A stretch of 32,772 nt of DNA from Minisyncoccota bacterium (GTDB taxonomy: Bacteria > Patescibacteriota > Minisyncoccia > 2-02-FULL-40-12 > GWA2-44-9). The stretch is from contig JAGOSO010000001.1 of assembly GCA_018062285.1 (NCBI GenBank), forward strand, positions 1-32,772, given 5' to 3'. A program made the position numbers and the translations under genes. How positions within the stretch are numbered: the stretch's first letter is position 1; the number at the start of each line of letters is the position of its first letter. The notes under the pieces are model-generated. The model did no database searches, was not told the DNA's origin, and worked only from the letters and a program-made list of their open reading frames with translations. This document shows positions 1-7,006 of the stretch, piece after piece.

Positions 1-480
1 GTTGCTACAGTGATTTCTGTAGCACGCAGAGCAAAAACAATTTTTGATAATAGTTCTGAACCTGCTAGAAAAAGACAGTTTTTGAATTACATACTTCAGA
101 ACCCGACTGTAAACGGAAAAAAGCTATGTTTTACAATAGCTTCTCCGTTTAATTTGGTACTAGAACTAGCTAGTACCCCTAACTGGCTCCGCGGCCAGGA
201 CTCGAACCTGGAACCATCGCCTTACATTTTATCCATAGCTTTCGTTATGGCATGGACTATATCTTTCCCGAGCCTTTCAGCTGGCGGGATTTCGGTATCT
301 AGTCTCTACGGTGCCCCACCAATATGGTGGGTTCCCTCGGTATTACCCGTTCGCATCGCGAATGTGGGCTTCACCGATATCCCGAAAAGTTCATCTCTAG
401 GTTTCCCTAGGGAGCTGCAAGTTTGTCGTTTACAGGGCGCCGCTCTACCATTGAGCTACCGCGGAATATTATTTTTCTAA
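1..480 (+). CDS. Serine recombinase, C-terminal end only (5' truncated), ORF running into tRNA-Asn
   Basis: The open frame enters from the left window edge. Its first ~62 residues resemble the extreme C-terminus of large serine recombinases: R-A-K-x-I-F, then K-R-Q-F-L-N-Y-I-L-Q-N, then K-x-L-x-F-T and a S-P-F-x-L motif, ending in P-N-W-L. Only this tail is visible, with no catalytic domain, so the family call rests on the tail pattern. From about base 184 the frame reads antisense through the tRNA-Asn and its intron (G-Q-D-S-N-L-E-P is the usual reading of a tRNA T-arm in reverse). The last ~95 residues are therefore probably not a conserved domain. Recombinase genes abutting a tRNA 3' end are typical of elements integrated at that tRNA, so this may be the integrase of an element extending left of the window. 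It converges with the tRNA. Confidence 0.6.
   Translation, partial: VATVISVARRAKTIFDNSSEPARKRQFLNYILQNPTVNGKKLCFTIASPFNLVLELASTPNWLRGQDSNLEPSPYILSIAFVMAWTISFPSLSAGGISVSSLYGAPPIWWVPSVLPVRIANVGFTDIPKSSSLGFPRELQVCRLQGAALPLSYRGILFF
184..465 (-). tRNA. tRNA-Asn(GUU) interrupted by a group I intron
   Basis: Exon 1 is 465-432 and exon 2 is 224-184. Joined, they make a full cloverleaf: acceptor UCCGCGG/CCGCGGA, a 4-bp D stem (GCUC/GAGC), anticodon stem GCGCC with GGCGA (G27-A43 unpaired), loop CUGUUAA, T stem CCAGG/CCUGG, discriminator G73 and an encoded CCA. The anticodon is GUU (Asn). U1-A72 and G73 also match the usual bacterial tRNA-Asn pattern. The intron falls between U35 and U36, inside the anticodon, so no functional tRNA exists without splicing. 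If the intron end is placed differently the loop reads GUA (Tyr), but then the intron would not end in the obligatory G and the small variable loop would not fit bacterial tRNA-Tyr. Confidence 0.93.
225..431 (-). ncRNA. Group I self-splicing intron in tRNA-Asn (207 nt, no ORF)
   Basis: Reading the minus strand, the intron has the paired P7 strands: GUAGAGACUA near 311-302 and AAGAUAUAGUCC near 265-254. These are the classic R and S core motifs of bacterial tRNA introns of the IC3 type. P1 can be drawn exactly. The last exon bases CUGU plus the intron's AA pair with UUGCAG a few bases downstream, which places a U-G wobble at the 5' splice site. The intron ends with G (225), as group I introns must. 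Its size is close to the small tRNA-Leu introns of cyanobacteria. It contains no reading frame, but a damaged HNH endonuclease gene lies about 100 bp beyond the tRNA 5' end. Helices other than P1 and P7 were not folded here. Confidence 0.9.
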
Positions 481-569
481 GAACTTATTGATTTTAGCAG
501 GAAAGAATGGACATTTCAAGGTGGATACACAGGCTTTAAACCTTAACACTAAGTGTCATACTTAATGCA

Positions 570-912
570 ATGATAAATATCTGCCTGAAACATAAAGGGA
601 CCAAATTTTTAAAAAGAAGCGATGGCACCTACCGTTGTGGCAAGTGCGCCTCCGAATGGGTCATAAATAGTCGAAGAAATAAGAAAGATAAACTTGTTCA
701 AATATTTGGCGGAAAATGCTCGCTTTGTGGTTATAAAAAATACAGTGGCGCTCTCGATTTCCACCACCTTAATCCAAAAACAAAGTCTTTTGCCTTAGGC
801 GTGAAAGGTCTTTGTTATTCATGGGATACCGTCATGGTTGAAGCAAAAAAAATGTATCTTATTGTGCAAGAACTGCCATACTGAAGTTGAGAATGGTAAA
901 ACACAACTATAG
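570..912 (+). pseudogene. HNH endonuclease gene with a +1 frameshift in an A8 run
   Basis: The N-terminal part carries zinc-type Cys pairs (C23/C26 and C50/C53) and the core L-D-F-H-H-L-N-P with K-x-K-S-F, as in free-standing HNH nucleases of phages and mobile introns. The family normally ends with E-A-K-K-C-x-L-L-C-x-N-C-H-x-E-V-E-x-G. In the initial frame the sequence after E-A-K-K is unrelated and stops at 884. Removing one A from the eight-A run at 845-852 restores C-I-L-L-C-K-N-C-H-T-E-V-E-N-G and then a stop at 910-912. So the gene carries a single-base change, either inactivation, assembly error or slippage-corrected expression. The restored stop codon overlaps a copied tRNA-Asn 3' end. 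Its likely role is homing or mobility of the intron or element at this tRNA. Confidence 0.82.
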
Positions 913-934
913 GTTCGAGTCCTGGCCGCGGAGC
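911..934 (+). repeat. 24-bp copy of the tRNA-Asn T-arm/acceptor end (att-like)
   Basis: These 24 bases are identical to the T-stem-loop and 3' acceptor strand of the tRNA-Asn gene (reverse strand, 187-210), through the discriminator base. After it the match stops (ATC instead of CAG), so the CCA is not copied. The copy is in the opposite orientation to the intact gene, giving 24-bp inverted repeats around 187-934. No matching 5' tRNA half was seen on the plus strand upstream, so it is a fragment and not a gene. It may be an attachment-site remnant or the scar of HNH-mediated insertion. Confidence 0.85.
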
Positions 935-936
935 AT

Positions 937-975
937 CTATTTGACAAAATACCACTTCGATGGTATTTTGTTTTT
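937..975 (+). promoter_or_regulatory. Promoter for 988-1479, overlapping a hairpin
   Basis: TTGACA (941-946), a 17-base spacer and TATTTT (964-969), preceded by CTATT. The architecture is the same as the plus-strand promoter at 7551-7584, including ATGG just before the -10. The stretch 947-969 also forms a hairpin (AAATACCA / TGGTATTT) followed by TTTTT, so it could act as a terminator for the HNH gene at the same time. An SD (GGAGGG) follows at about 979-984. Confidence 0.6.
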
Positions 976-987
976 ATCGGAGGGAAC

Positions 988-1479
988 ATGCTGGTAAAGA
1001 TGGGCGGATTAACCCCTTTCGTTTTAAGCGAATTGTGGGCCGGCGCTGAAGGAATTAAATGCGAAGATCCATCGGGGTGCGACAAGGTCACATTCACGGT
1101 GTATCTGACAGATGATGAGGTCTCTCACCTGAACAACCAATTCCCGGATGATCGGGATGCAAGTGGGGGTCCACCAAGAGGGTCTGGCCCTGCTCGAGAA
1201 ATTTGCTTGAAAAAGATGGGCAAAGCTCTCTGCGATGACCACTGCGAAGAACCGGCCAAAGAAAAGTGGCCGCCGCTTGACCCTGGCACGATGGTCAAGA
1301 CCACTCAAGAGAATCCCGCCGTTACCGGCTGGACGCGCGAAGCATTGAATTCGCGGCTGTGGGGTGTCAAAGGAAAAATCGTGACCCATCACGACTCCCA
1401 TGGACTCTCCTACGAGGTCGAGCACCCCGACAGGACTATCGGACATTACGACCCGACTGAGCTCGAAGAAATAAAGTAA
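988..1479 (+). CDS. Hypothetical Cys-rich protein, possible zinc binder
   Basis: This 163-residue product is not one I recognise. Two cysteine clusters stand out: C-x4-C near residues 25-30, and C-x7-C-x3-C (L-C-D-D-H-C) near 73-85. This suggests a small zinc-binding fold in the N-terminal half. The C-terminal ~60 residues look like a small beta domain (repeated V-K-G-K-I-V and Y-E-V-E-H patterns). There is no signal peptide or membrane segment. The start is supported by GGAGGG 4 bases upstream and by a consensus promoter. Base composition is visibly GC-richer than the housekeeping genes, and a strong terminator closes it as a single-gene unit. The function is unknown. Confidence 0.7.
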   Translation: MLVKMGGLTPFVLSELWAGAEGIKCEDPSGCDKVTFTVYLTDDEVSHLNNQFPDDRDASGGPPRGSGPAREICLKKMGKALCDDHCEEPAKEKWPPLDPGTMVKTTQENPAVTGWTREALNSRLWGVKGKIVTHHDSHGLSYEVEHPDRTIGHYDPTELEEIK

Positions 1480-1485
1480 CACTAA

Positions 1486-1532
1486 GACCCGCCTAGTAAC
1501 GCAAAAGCGTGAACGGCGGGCCTGTTTTTATT
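1486..1532 (+). terminator. Rho-independent terminator of 988-1479
   Basis: The outer stem GACCCGCC / GGCGGGCC encloses an inner stem ACGC-AAAA-GCGT and is followed by TGTTTTTATTTT, seven bases after the stop codon. Confidence 0.85.
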
Positions 1533-1538
1533 TTAAAA

Positions 1539-2261
1539 TTAGCTTTGCCACTGGGCGGAAATATAAGGAGCAATCTGACTAGCCTTTAGAGAGGTGGTGG
1601 CATTACCAGTGCGAATAAAGAAATCCTCGCCTTTGTCTGTTTTTAAATAGGCCGGTTTATGGGACTGATCAACTTGCACCAAACTAACGCTTTTATCATC
1701 AATATAATGGAAAGATAATTTTACATACTTACGGAACTCGGGACCGATCATCGAGACAAAAAGGTTATTAAAATGGTTCTCAAAACCGTCATGATTCTTC
1801 TTTGCCAATGAGGCCAAATCGGATCCTATACCAACAACCTGATTGTGATCATCGACTCCGATAACCAATTTGCCACCAGATGAATTCAAAAAAGCAGCCA
1901 CTGTTTTCATTGCACCCTTCTCCATATCTTTACTAATCTGGTCCCGCTTAACATCCCAGCGAAAAGTCGTTTTGAATTCCAACTTCTCATGTTCCCCTGA
2001 ATTGATTATCTCCTTGATATCTTTTTCTTCTTGGATAGAACGAGCAACCACAAAAGCGATCAGTGCAATCTGGATAATGCCTAGCAGAGAAAATTCCAAA
2101 ACAGTAAAAGGTAAGTATTTATATAAAAAAATCTTGCGATACATGCTGGCCCAATTAGCCGACAATGCCAACAACATAAAAGCCAAATAATAGAAGATTT
2201 CGGCAACCACCAAGTTCCTGGTAATAATAAAGGATTTTTTAGGCTTGAGACGAAAAGGCAT
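1539..2261 (-). CDS. Membrane-anchored AlbA_2 (Schlafen-like) domain protein
   Basis: Two hydrophobic helices (about residues 17-37 and 52-74) are followed by a soluble AlbA_2-type domain (about 88-235). That domain shows the family pattern E-K-L-E-F-K at ~92-97, A-F-L-N-S-S-G-G-K-L-V-I-G-V-D near 122-137, and a late F-F-I-R-T-G-N. AlbA_2 domains occur in predicted transcription regulators and in Schlafen-like nucleases or defence proteins. The usual form is soluble and often carries a C-terminal wHTH, which is absent here, so the membrane anchor is unusual. A promoter TTGAAA-N16-TAAACT can be drawn directly upstream (about 2260-2295, minus strand). Codon use is AT-rich like the core genes. 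The biochemical role is unknown. Confidence 0.8.
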   Translation of the reverse strand: MPFRLKPKKSFIITRNLVVAEIFYYLAFMLLALSANWASMYRKIFLYKYLPFTVLEFSLLGIIQIALIAFVVARSIQEEKDIKEIINSGEHEKLEFKTTFRWDVKRDQISKDMEKGAMKTVAAFLNSSGGKLVIGVDDHNQVVGIGSDLASLAKKNHDGFENHFNNLFVSMIGPEFRKYVKLSFHYIDDKSVSLVQVDQSHKPAYLKTDKGEDFFIRTGNATTSLKASQIAPYISAQWQS

Positions 2262-2317
2262 GTTCTTAGTTTAAAGTAGTTTCGGTTTTTTTCAAGTGGA
2301 GCTTTACTTAAAATTAA

Positions 2318-2614
2318 ATGGAATATATAATCTTAGTCAGTACCTTAAGTCTTTTAGCTTTACCCCTGGGTTCTTCAGCTCAGGAGCCCCTGCCTCCTCA
2401 CTGCAATAAACCAACGTTGAGGGGCTATAAAGGTTATCCGACGTTGGCGACCCCGCTGCCAGAGACCTGTGTCGAGTGGAAAGTCTTGCTAGTTAACAAG
2501 ACACATGGTGAGCCTGCCAAACACAAGGCACAACCGCACAGAGTCCTGTCTAAAATCAACACCCCCAACAAGGTGCCTGCCGCTCTTCTCCGATACTCTC
2601 GTATCGAGGACTAG
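2318..2614 (+). CDS. Small secreted hypothetical protein
   Basis: The 98-residue frame starts with a convincing signal peptide: hydrophobic L-V-S-T-L-S-L-L-A-L-P-L-G followed by S-S-A-Q, a plausible cleavage point near residue 21. The mature part is short, proline- and lysine-rich, and holds two cysteines (C29, C50) that could form a disulfide. I recognise no domain. The frame ends inside the left-to-right hairpin of its own terminator, so the stop codon is in the stem. No SD is evident. The frame could be coincidental, but the signal peptide and the terminator directly at its end support a real gene. Confidence 0.5.
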   Translation: MEYIILVSTLSLLALPLGSSAQEPLPPHCNKPTLRGYKGYPTLATPLPETCVEWKVLLVNKTHGEPAKHKAQPHRVLSKINTPNKVPAALLRYSRIED

Positions 2615-2631
2615 CGGCAGGCTATTTTTAT
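2573..2631 (+). terminator. Terminator overlapping the 3' end of 2318-2614
   Basis: A long stem GCCTGCCGCT...AGCGGCAGGC with an inner CGATAC/GTATCG helix is followed by TATTTTTATTT. The stop codon of the secreted protein gene lies in the right arm. Confidence 0.75.
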
Positions 2632-2636
2632 TTAAA

Positions 2637-2680
2637 ATTTAAATCAAAAACCCCGCGATTGCGGGGTTTTTGATTTAAAT
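2637..2680. terminator. Perfect 20-bp hairpin, bidirectional terminator
   Basis: Arms 2637-2656 and 2661-2680 are exact reverse complements with a GATT loop. The GC core is flanked by A and T runs on both sides, so it can stop transcription from either strand. On the minus strand it closes the DUF1059-like gene, whose stop codon is in the stem. Confidence 0.85.
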
Positions 2681-2892
2681 TACTGAGCGTCTGGCAAAGC
2701 GTCAAAGACGGCTTTCTTTTCTTCACTCCACTTAGCCATCTCTTCTGGGGTTTGAGTCTTCATAGCCTCAACCATTTCTGGGTGATTAGCTTGTAAGTGC
2801 TCCATCCCAGCTGCAACCATCGCATCCCAATTATCGGCTGACATTTCCATCTCGCAAGGTCCACCCATCTGAGCGCAGGTCATTTTTTTCAT
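2680..2892 (-). CDS. DUF1059-like small protein
   Basis: The 70-residue product begins M-K-K-M-T-C-A-Q-M-G-G-P-C-E. The C-x-x-M-G-G-x-C opening, a central E/D-W-D-x-M-V-x-x-G-M-E-H-L and H-P-E-M are typical of DUF1059-like small proteins that are common in CPR genomes. I placed the start at the internal ATG (2892) and not at the GTG at 2931. The family begins at M-K-K, and the sequence just upstream contains a TATAAT-type -10 box (about 2921-2926, minus strand). The conserved Cys pair suggests metal or thiol chemistry, but the function is not established. It ends in a bidirectional terminator. Confidence 0.8.
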   Translation of the reverse strand: MKKMTCAQMGGPCEMEMSADNWDAMVAAGMEHLQANHPEMVEAMKTQTPEEMAKWSEEKKAVFDALPDAQ

Positions 2893-2964
2893 CTGTTTGT
2901 TTGTTAATACTTTTGCCTTATTATTATACACTTATAATTTTAAATAGCGAGCTTTTTTGGGGAG

Positions 2965-3738
2965 CTAGCGATCATCATCAGCCAAGAATTCATAGATAGC
3001 CACAACGGCTGGAGCAAAAAACAATAGCCACAACAATTCCTCAAGAGGAATGGACACATTTAAAAACTGAACATAGCCAATAAAATTAGTGCCAGGAAAA
3101 AACCAATTCTCCTTAATATTAGCTACGTATTCATACAAAATAAATAATGGCACAAATAATAGTCCTGTATATAAAGCCTTGGCAAAAATCTTAGGGTGAG
3201 CCAAGAATATAATCATTGGGATAAATAGCAGAATGATGCCAATCATTTTTATATAAAAAAATGGAATAATGACAACATCTCCAGAAAAATAAAGGAAGGC
3301 AGAAAATAACACTGAAGCAATGAGGCCGACCTTCTCAAAGCCTATAAATTTCTTTGAAACCTTTAATATTCTCTCTCGCTCAAAAAAATACTCATAAACC
3401 CCTATCACATAATAGAAGCACAGAAAGGCCCACAAAAAATCATCCACTGGATATGCTCCAAAAAAATGAATGCCAACAGTACTGGGGTTATACCAAGAAC
3501 CATCTTTAAATGCGAGATAATCGATAACTGTAACTGCTGGTATCGACATCACAAGAGATACCGTGGTTATCTTTTTTATTAAATTTTCCCTCTTTACTGA
3601 AATATAAGCCGCCGGAACGCCAAAAAACAGTAAGGCGGTAATGATGTAATTGCTTCCATAATAATAGGACAGGATAAAAGCTGGAATATTCCAGAGCACC
3701 AAAACCCAAAGTTCTAACTTTTTTATTCGAGACATCAT
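2965..3738 (-). CDS. Lycopene cyclase domain (CrtYc/CrtYd-like) membrane protein
   Basis: The 257-residue protein has about seven hydrophobic helices arranged as two similar halves. Each half carries the signature of heterodimeric-type lycopene cyclases: W-Y-N-P then A-Y-P-V-D-D-F-L-W in the first half, and N-W-F-F-P-G-T then I-P-L-E-E-L-L-W in the second. The acidic pairs (D-D and E-E) are the presumed active-site acids. In carotenoid producers the family cyclises lycopene ends. No phytoene synthase or other carotenoid gene is in this window, so the substrate is uncertain and may be another polyene or prenyl compound. A -10-like TATAAT lies just upstream of the start (about 3748-3753, minus strand). 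There is no SD. Confidence 0.75.
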   Translation of the reverse strand: MMSRIKKLELWVLVLWNIPAFILSYYYGSNYIITALLFFGVPAAYISVKRENLIKKITTVSLVMSIPAVTVIDYLAFKDGSWYNPSTVGIHFFGAYPVDDFLWAFLCFYYVIGVYEYFFERERILKVSKKFIGFEKVGLIASVLFSAFLYFSGDVVIIPFFYIKMIGIILLFIPMIIFLAHPKIFAKALYTGLLFVPLFILYEYVANIKENWFFPGTNFIGYVQFLNVSIPLEELLWLLFFAPAVVAIYEFLADDDR

Positions 3739-3788
3739 ATGATCATATTATAGTAGATTACATGATGTCATAATCCAGAAAATGTTGA

Positions 3789-3829
3789 TAAACAAAAAGG
3801 CCAGCTACCTGCTGGCCTTTTTGTTTATT
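3789..3829 (-). terminator. rpoD terminator
   Basis: A near-perfect inverted repeat AAACAAAAAGGCCAGC / GCTGGCCTTTTTGTTT starts at the rpoD stop codon, with a U-run on the minus strand. The symmetric A/T runs mean it can also act on the plus strand. Confidence 0.85.
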
Positions 3830-5075
3830 CGTAACCCTTAAGTTTACCGAGCTTATGGTGACCACGAATCTTATCTAGCGCCTTAGCCTCAATCTGACGA
3901 ATACGTTCACGAGTGACGGCAAAGACTTTGCCGACTTCTTCAAGAGTGTGAGTAACACCATCGGTCAAACCAAAACGCATATCCAAAATCTTTTGTTCAC
4001 GTTGAGTTAAGTCGCCAATGATTTCGTTAATGTAAGATTTCAAAATCTTACGAGCGGCAGAAGTTGAAGGAGAAATAGTATCATCATCAGGAATAAAGTT
4101 TTCCAAAGAGCTGTCGCTATCACCATCATCCCCATCACCTACTGGAGCTTCCAGAGAAATAGTTTCCTGAGAAATCTTCATGATGTGGCGAATCTTATCT
4201 ACTTCGACACCCATCTCAGAAGCTACTTCCTCTGGCATTGGTTCACGACCCAAGTCCTGAACCAAACGACGAACAACCTGCTGGTATTTATTGATTGTTT
4301 CAACCATGTGCACTGGGATACGAATCGTGCGTCCTTGGTCAGCCAAGGCACGAGTGATGGCCTGACGAATCCACCAAGTGGCATAGGTTGAGAATTTAAA
4401 ACCACGAGTAAAATCAAATTTTTCAACGGCTTTAAATAAACCGATGTTTCCTTCTTGAATCAAATCCAGCAAGGAAAGATTAGCCGAACGACCAACATAT
4501 TTTTTGGCAATCGAAACCACCAAACGTAAGTTAGACAAAGCTAATTTCTGCCGAGCTGATTCGTCGCCCTTTAGAATTCTTTTAGCCAATTCAACTTCTT
4601 CTTCACCATTCAGCAAAGGATACTGACCGATTTCCTTAAGATACATCTGGACTGAATCAGAAGTAGATTCACCGAATTCGTCTTGGATTTTTTTCTTTTC
4701 GTCGTACTCCTTATTTTTCCCATCTTCAAAAACACGACCAGACTCGATAATGTTGATATTTGAAGCTTCTAGTCTTTCATAAAGAGCTTCGAGACCATTA
4801 ATGTCCTTCTCTATATTTGGGAAAGCATTAAGAACCTCAACTTGAGTAATAAAACCTCGATGACGGCCCTTTTCAATAATGGCCGCTATCGCCTCTTCAC
4901 TGATGGTATCCTTATTCTTCTTGGGAGTATTCGACTGGGTCGATTTCTTGGAACGAGCCAATTTCGCTGGGCGAGATTTGGTAGATTTCACTTTCGGCTT
5001 CGATTTTGGCTTCGGCGATTTTTTGACTGATCGGCTGGGCTTTGCTGGCTTCTTTATTTTTTTCTTTTGGGGCAT
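3825..5075 (-). CDS. rpoD: Primary sigma factor RpoD/SigA
   Basis: The 416-residue sigma-70 directs RNA polymerase to the TTGACA/TATAAT promoters seen throughout the window. It has a very basic Lys/Pro tail (1-55), a reduced region 1.1 (about 58-110), and region 1.2 ([11 protein letters not shown], ~140-150). Region 2 spans ~182-250, with [10 protein letters not shown] and [15 protein letters not shown], the -10 recognition helix. Region 3 follows, and region 4 includes the -35 helix-turn-helix ([10 protein letters not shown] near 385-395). It lies downstream of dnaG, the same order as the dnaG-rpoD arrangement in many bacteria. The ATG at 5075 is the only reasonable start before the conserved regions. 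No SD precedes it. Its first 164 bases overlap the dnaG frame. Confidence 0.97.
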   Translation of the reverse strand: MPQKKKIKKPAKPSRSVKKSPKPKSKPKVKSTKSRPAKLARSKKSTQSNTPKKNKDTISEEAIAAIIEKGRHRGFITQVEVLNAFPNIEKDINGLEALYERLEASNINIIESGRVFEDGKNKEYDEKKKIQDEFGESTSDSVQMYLKEIGQYPLLNGEEEVELAKRILKGDESARQKLALSNLRLVVSIAKKYVGRSANLSLLDLIQEGNIGLFKAVEKFDFTRGFKFSTYATWWIRQAITRALADQGRTIRIPVHMVETINKYQQVVRRLVQDLGREPMPEEVASEMGVEVDKIRHIMKISQETISLEAPVGDGDDGDSDSSLENFIPDDDTISPSTSAARKILKSYINEIIGDLTQREQKILDMRFGLTDGVTHTLEEVGKVFAVTRERIRQIEAKALDKIRGHHKLGKLKGYE

Positions 5076-6918
5076 ACGATTGATGAGTGCTTATTAGTTG
5101 ACGAGCAAGTTCGTTGAACTCACCGGCAAGTTGGTTTAATTTTTCTTTGTCTTTGGTGACTTCAGCCTCTTTAACATCAAACTGTAGACTGGTCAGTCGG
5201 TTGTTTATTTGTCGCCGACGAGCAGTGTTAACTAAGTTATAAAATTCTTCTTTTAGATTTTCTTCTTTAAAATCTTGCCACAATTCCTGCGAGCGAAGAT
5301 TGGCAAACTCCAGCTGAAGCGCCTCCTCGCCAGAAAAGTTGGCAACAAAGGTTTTGAAATCGAATGGATCGGTTTCTACAATCTGTCGAATGATGTTATT
5401 GGTTCGACCATCAAGCAGATCGTTCGGTATGCCTGAAATTTCTTCTTTCAGAAATATTGGTGCTTTTAGAACAAGAGATAAAATCATCTCGTTGATAACG
5501 TCGGGACTCTCATTTGATAGCACAACCTGTTTTATTTGGGGTGTATCAGAAGCGACAGCCTCACGCGTATAAGCATCGAGGTCATCCTTGAAAGTATTAA
5601 CGTCAGCACTAATCGCTGATTCAGGGACACGCAACAAAGAAGACAGCTGAGAAATCCAATGGGCCTTCTCAACGTTTCCAGTTAGGCGTTTTATGAACGG
5701 AGCAACGGCAGAGATTATCTGCTTCTTACTTTCTGCTGATGTGGGATTGTATGAAGAACGAGCTCGGTCGAAATAATAGTCGATAACGGGTTTAGCCCCA
5801 GTTACAACTTCGGACCATTTGGGTCCGTATTTTTTTACAAAATCTGCCGGGTCTTTGCACTCGGGATCTTTAATCTCGAGTATACTAATATTAAATTGTT
5901 GGGCCATTGCCAGACCAATGCCACGACGTGTCGCCATAGCACCTGCCTGATCTGTATCGAAACAGAACCCCAAATTTTTTGTATAGCGCTGCAAAAGTCT
6001 TAAGTGGGTTGGAGTAAGGGCGGTGCCAGATGAGGCGACGACATTGCGTACGCCAGCTTGGTATGACATGAGGGCGTCCATATTGCCCTCAACCAAGATA
6101 CATCGGTCCGATTTCTTAATATCTAGCTTGGCCTTAGAAAGGCCGTATAGAACCCGACTTTTGTCATAGATCAGCGTTTGGGGGGTGTTTACGTATTTTG
6201 CCATAACTTCCCCACTCTTGGCAAGGCCCGGTTGTCCACTTTTTGCACTTGACGGTTCGAACACCCGAGCAGTGAAACCAACCACCTGCCCAGTGACCTC
6301 AAAAATAGGGAACATAATTCGAGAACGGAAACGGTCATAAATCCCATCACGGCCACTTTCAGCGGAACGTTTTACCCCCATACCCGCGTCAACAATTTCT
6401 TTTTCTTTGTACCCCCTCGACAAAAGATACTGAGAAAGAGACTCCCAATCATTGGGTGCCCAACCTAATCTAAATTCGTTTATAGTTTCATCTGTTAGCC
6501 CTCTGTCCTTCAAATAAGCCAACGCTTCTTTACCAGAAGAAGACTGGAACTGTTTAGTGAAAAACTTAGTCGCTAATTCACAAATTTCTAAAAGCTTCTG
6601 TTTGTCATCAATCGTTTCTCCAATTTTTGCATGATATTGCTCAAGCTCAATTCCCGCTTTCGAAGCTAGAATTCTTAAAGCTTCTGGAAATTCGACACTC
6701 TCTATTTCTTTAACGAACTCAAACATGTCACCACCCTTCTGGCATCCAAAACAGTGCCAAATCTGTCTTTCTGGAGAAACGAAAAAGGACGGTGTTTTTT
6801 CATTATGGAAAGGACATCTCCCGCGGTAATTAATCCCCGCCTTCTGGAGCTTCATGTAACCGCTCAACACATCCACCACATCGAGCCGGTCTTTAATTTT
6901 GGAAACGTTATCTTCCAT
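4912..6918 (-). CDS. dnaG: DNA primase DnaG
   Basis: The 668-residue protein makes RNA primers for replication. The N-terminal zinc ribbon uses C35, H38, C56 and C59 (R-C-P-F-H, C-F-G-C). The catalytic core follows with the [10 protein letters not shown] segment (~251-260) and a Toprim fold with E277 (L-V-E-G-N-M-D-A) and D321/D323 (F-D-T-D-Q-A-G). The C-terminal DnaB-binding region is weakly conserved. The last ~53 residues are read through the start of rpoD in another frame and are low-complexity (K/E/A/Q). The dnaG stop therefore lies 164 bases inside rpoD. This may be a genuine overlap or the result of a lost stop. AT-rich -10-like boxes sit just upstream of the ATG and no SD is present. 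Confidence 0.95.
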   Translation of the reverse strand: MEDNVSKIKDRLDVVDVLSGYMKLQKAGINYRGRCPFHNEKTPSFFVSPERQIWHCFGCQKGGDMFEFVKEIESVEFPEALRILASKAGIELEQYHAKIGETIDDKQKLLEICELATKFFTKQFQSSSGKEALAYLKDRGLTDETINEFRLGWAPNDWESLSQYLLSRGYKEKEIVDAGMGVKRSAESGRDGIYDRFRSRIMFPIFEVTGQVVGFTARVFEPSSAKSGQPGLAKSGEVMAKYVNTPQTLIYDKSRVLYGLSKAKLDIKKSDRCILVEGNMDALMSYQAGVRNVVASSGTALTPTHLRLLQRYTKNLGFCFDTDQAGAMATRRGIGLAMAQQFNISILEIKDPECKDPADFVKKYGPKWSEVVTGAKPVIDYYFDRARSSYNPTSAESKKQIISAVAPFIKRLTGNVEKAHWISQLSSLLRVPESAISADVNTFKDDLDAYTREAVASDTPQIKQVVLSNESPDVINEMILSLVLKAPIFLKEEISGIPNDLLDGRTNNIIRQIVETDPFDFKTFVANFSGEEALQLEFANLRSQELWQDFKEENLKEEFYNLVNTARRRQINNRLTSLQFDVKEAEVTKDKEKLNQLAGEFNELARQLISTHQSYAPKEKNKEASKAQPISQKIAEAKIEAESEIYQISPSEIGSFQEIDPVEYSQEE

Positions 6919-6951
6919 GGTTGTATATGGCTATACTATACAATTTTAAGA

Positions 6952-7003
6952 ATAAAAAAAGAGGTCGGGCGGGACACGTGCATATTGCACAGTCCCACCC
7001 GCC
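6952..7003 (-). terminator. Terminator of 7007-7393
   Basis: Reading minus, a strong stem (GGCGGGTGGGACT pairs imperfectly with GTGTCCCGCCCGACC) has an inner GTGCA-ATA-TGCAC helix and is followed by TCTTTTTTTATT. It starts four bases after the stop codon. Confidence 0.88.
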
Positions 7004-7006
7004 TTT

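Noticed and set aside
432-465. tRNA-Tyr (anticodon GUA) reading of the interrupted tRNA
   Set aside because: It requires an intron end that is not G and lacks the long variable arm of bacterial tRNA-Tyr. U1-A72, G73 and the U-G splice pair all fit tRNA-Asn(GUU).
945-975. Hairpin AAATACCA/TGGTATTT read purely as a terminator of the HNH gene
   Set aside because: The same bases form TTGACA-N17-TATTTT with a downstream SD and gene, and match the promoter at 7551-7584. The promoter reading is preferred, though a dual role is not excluded.
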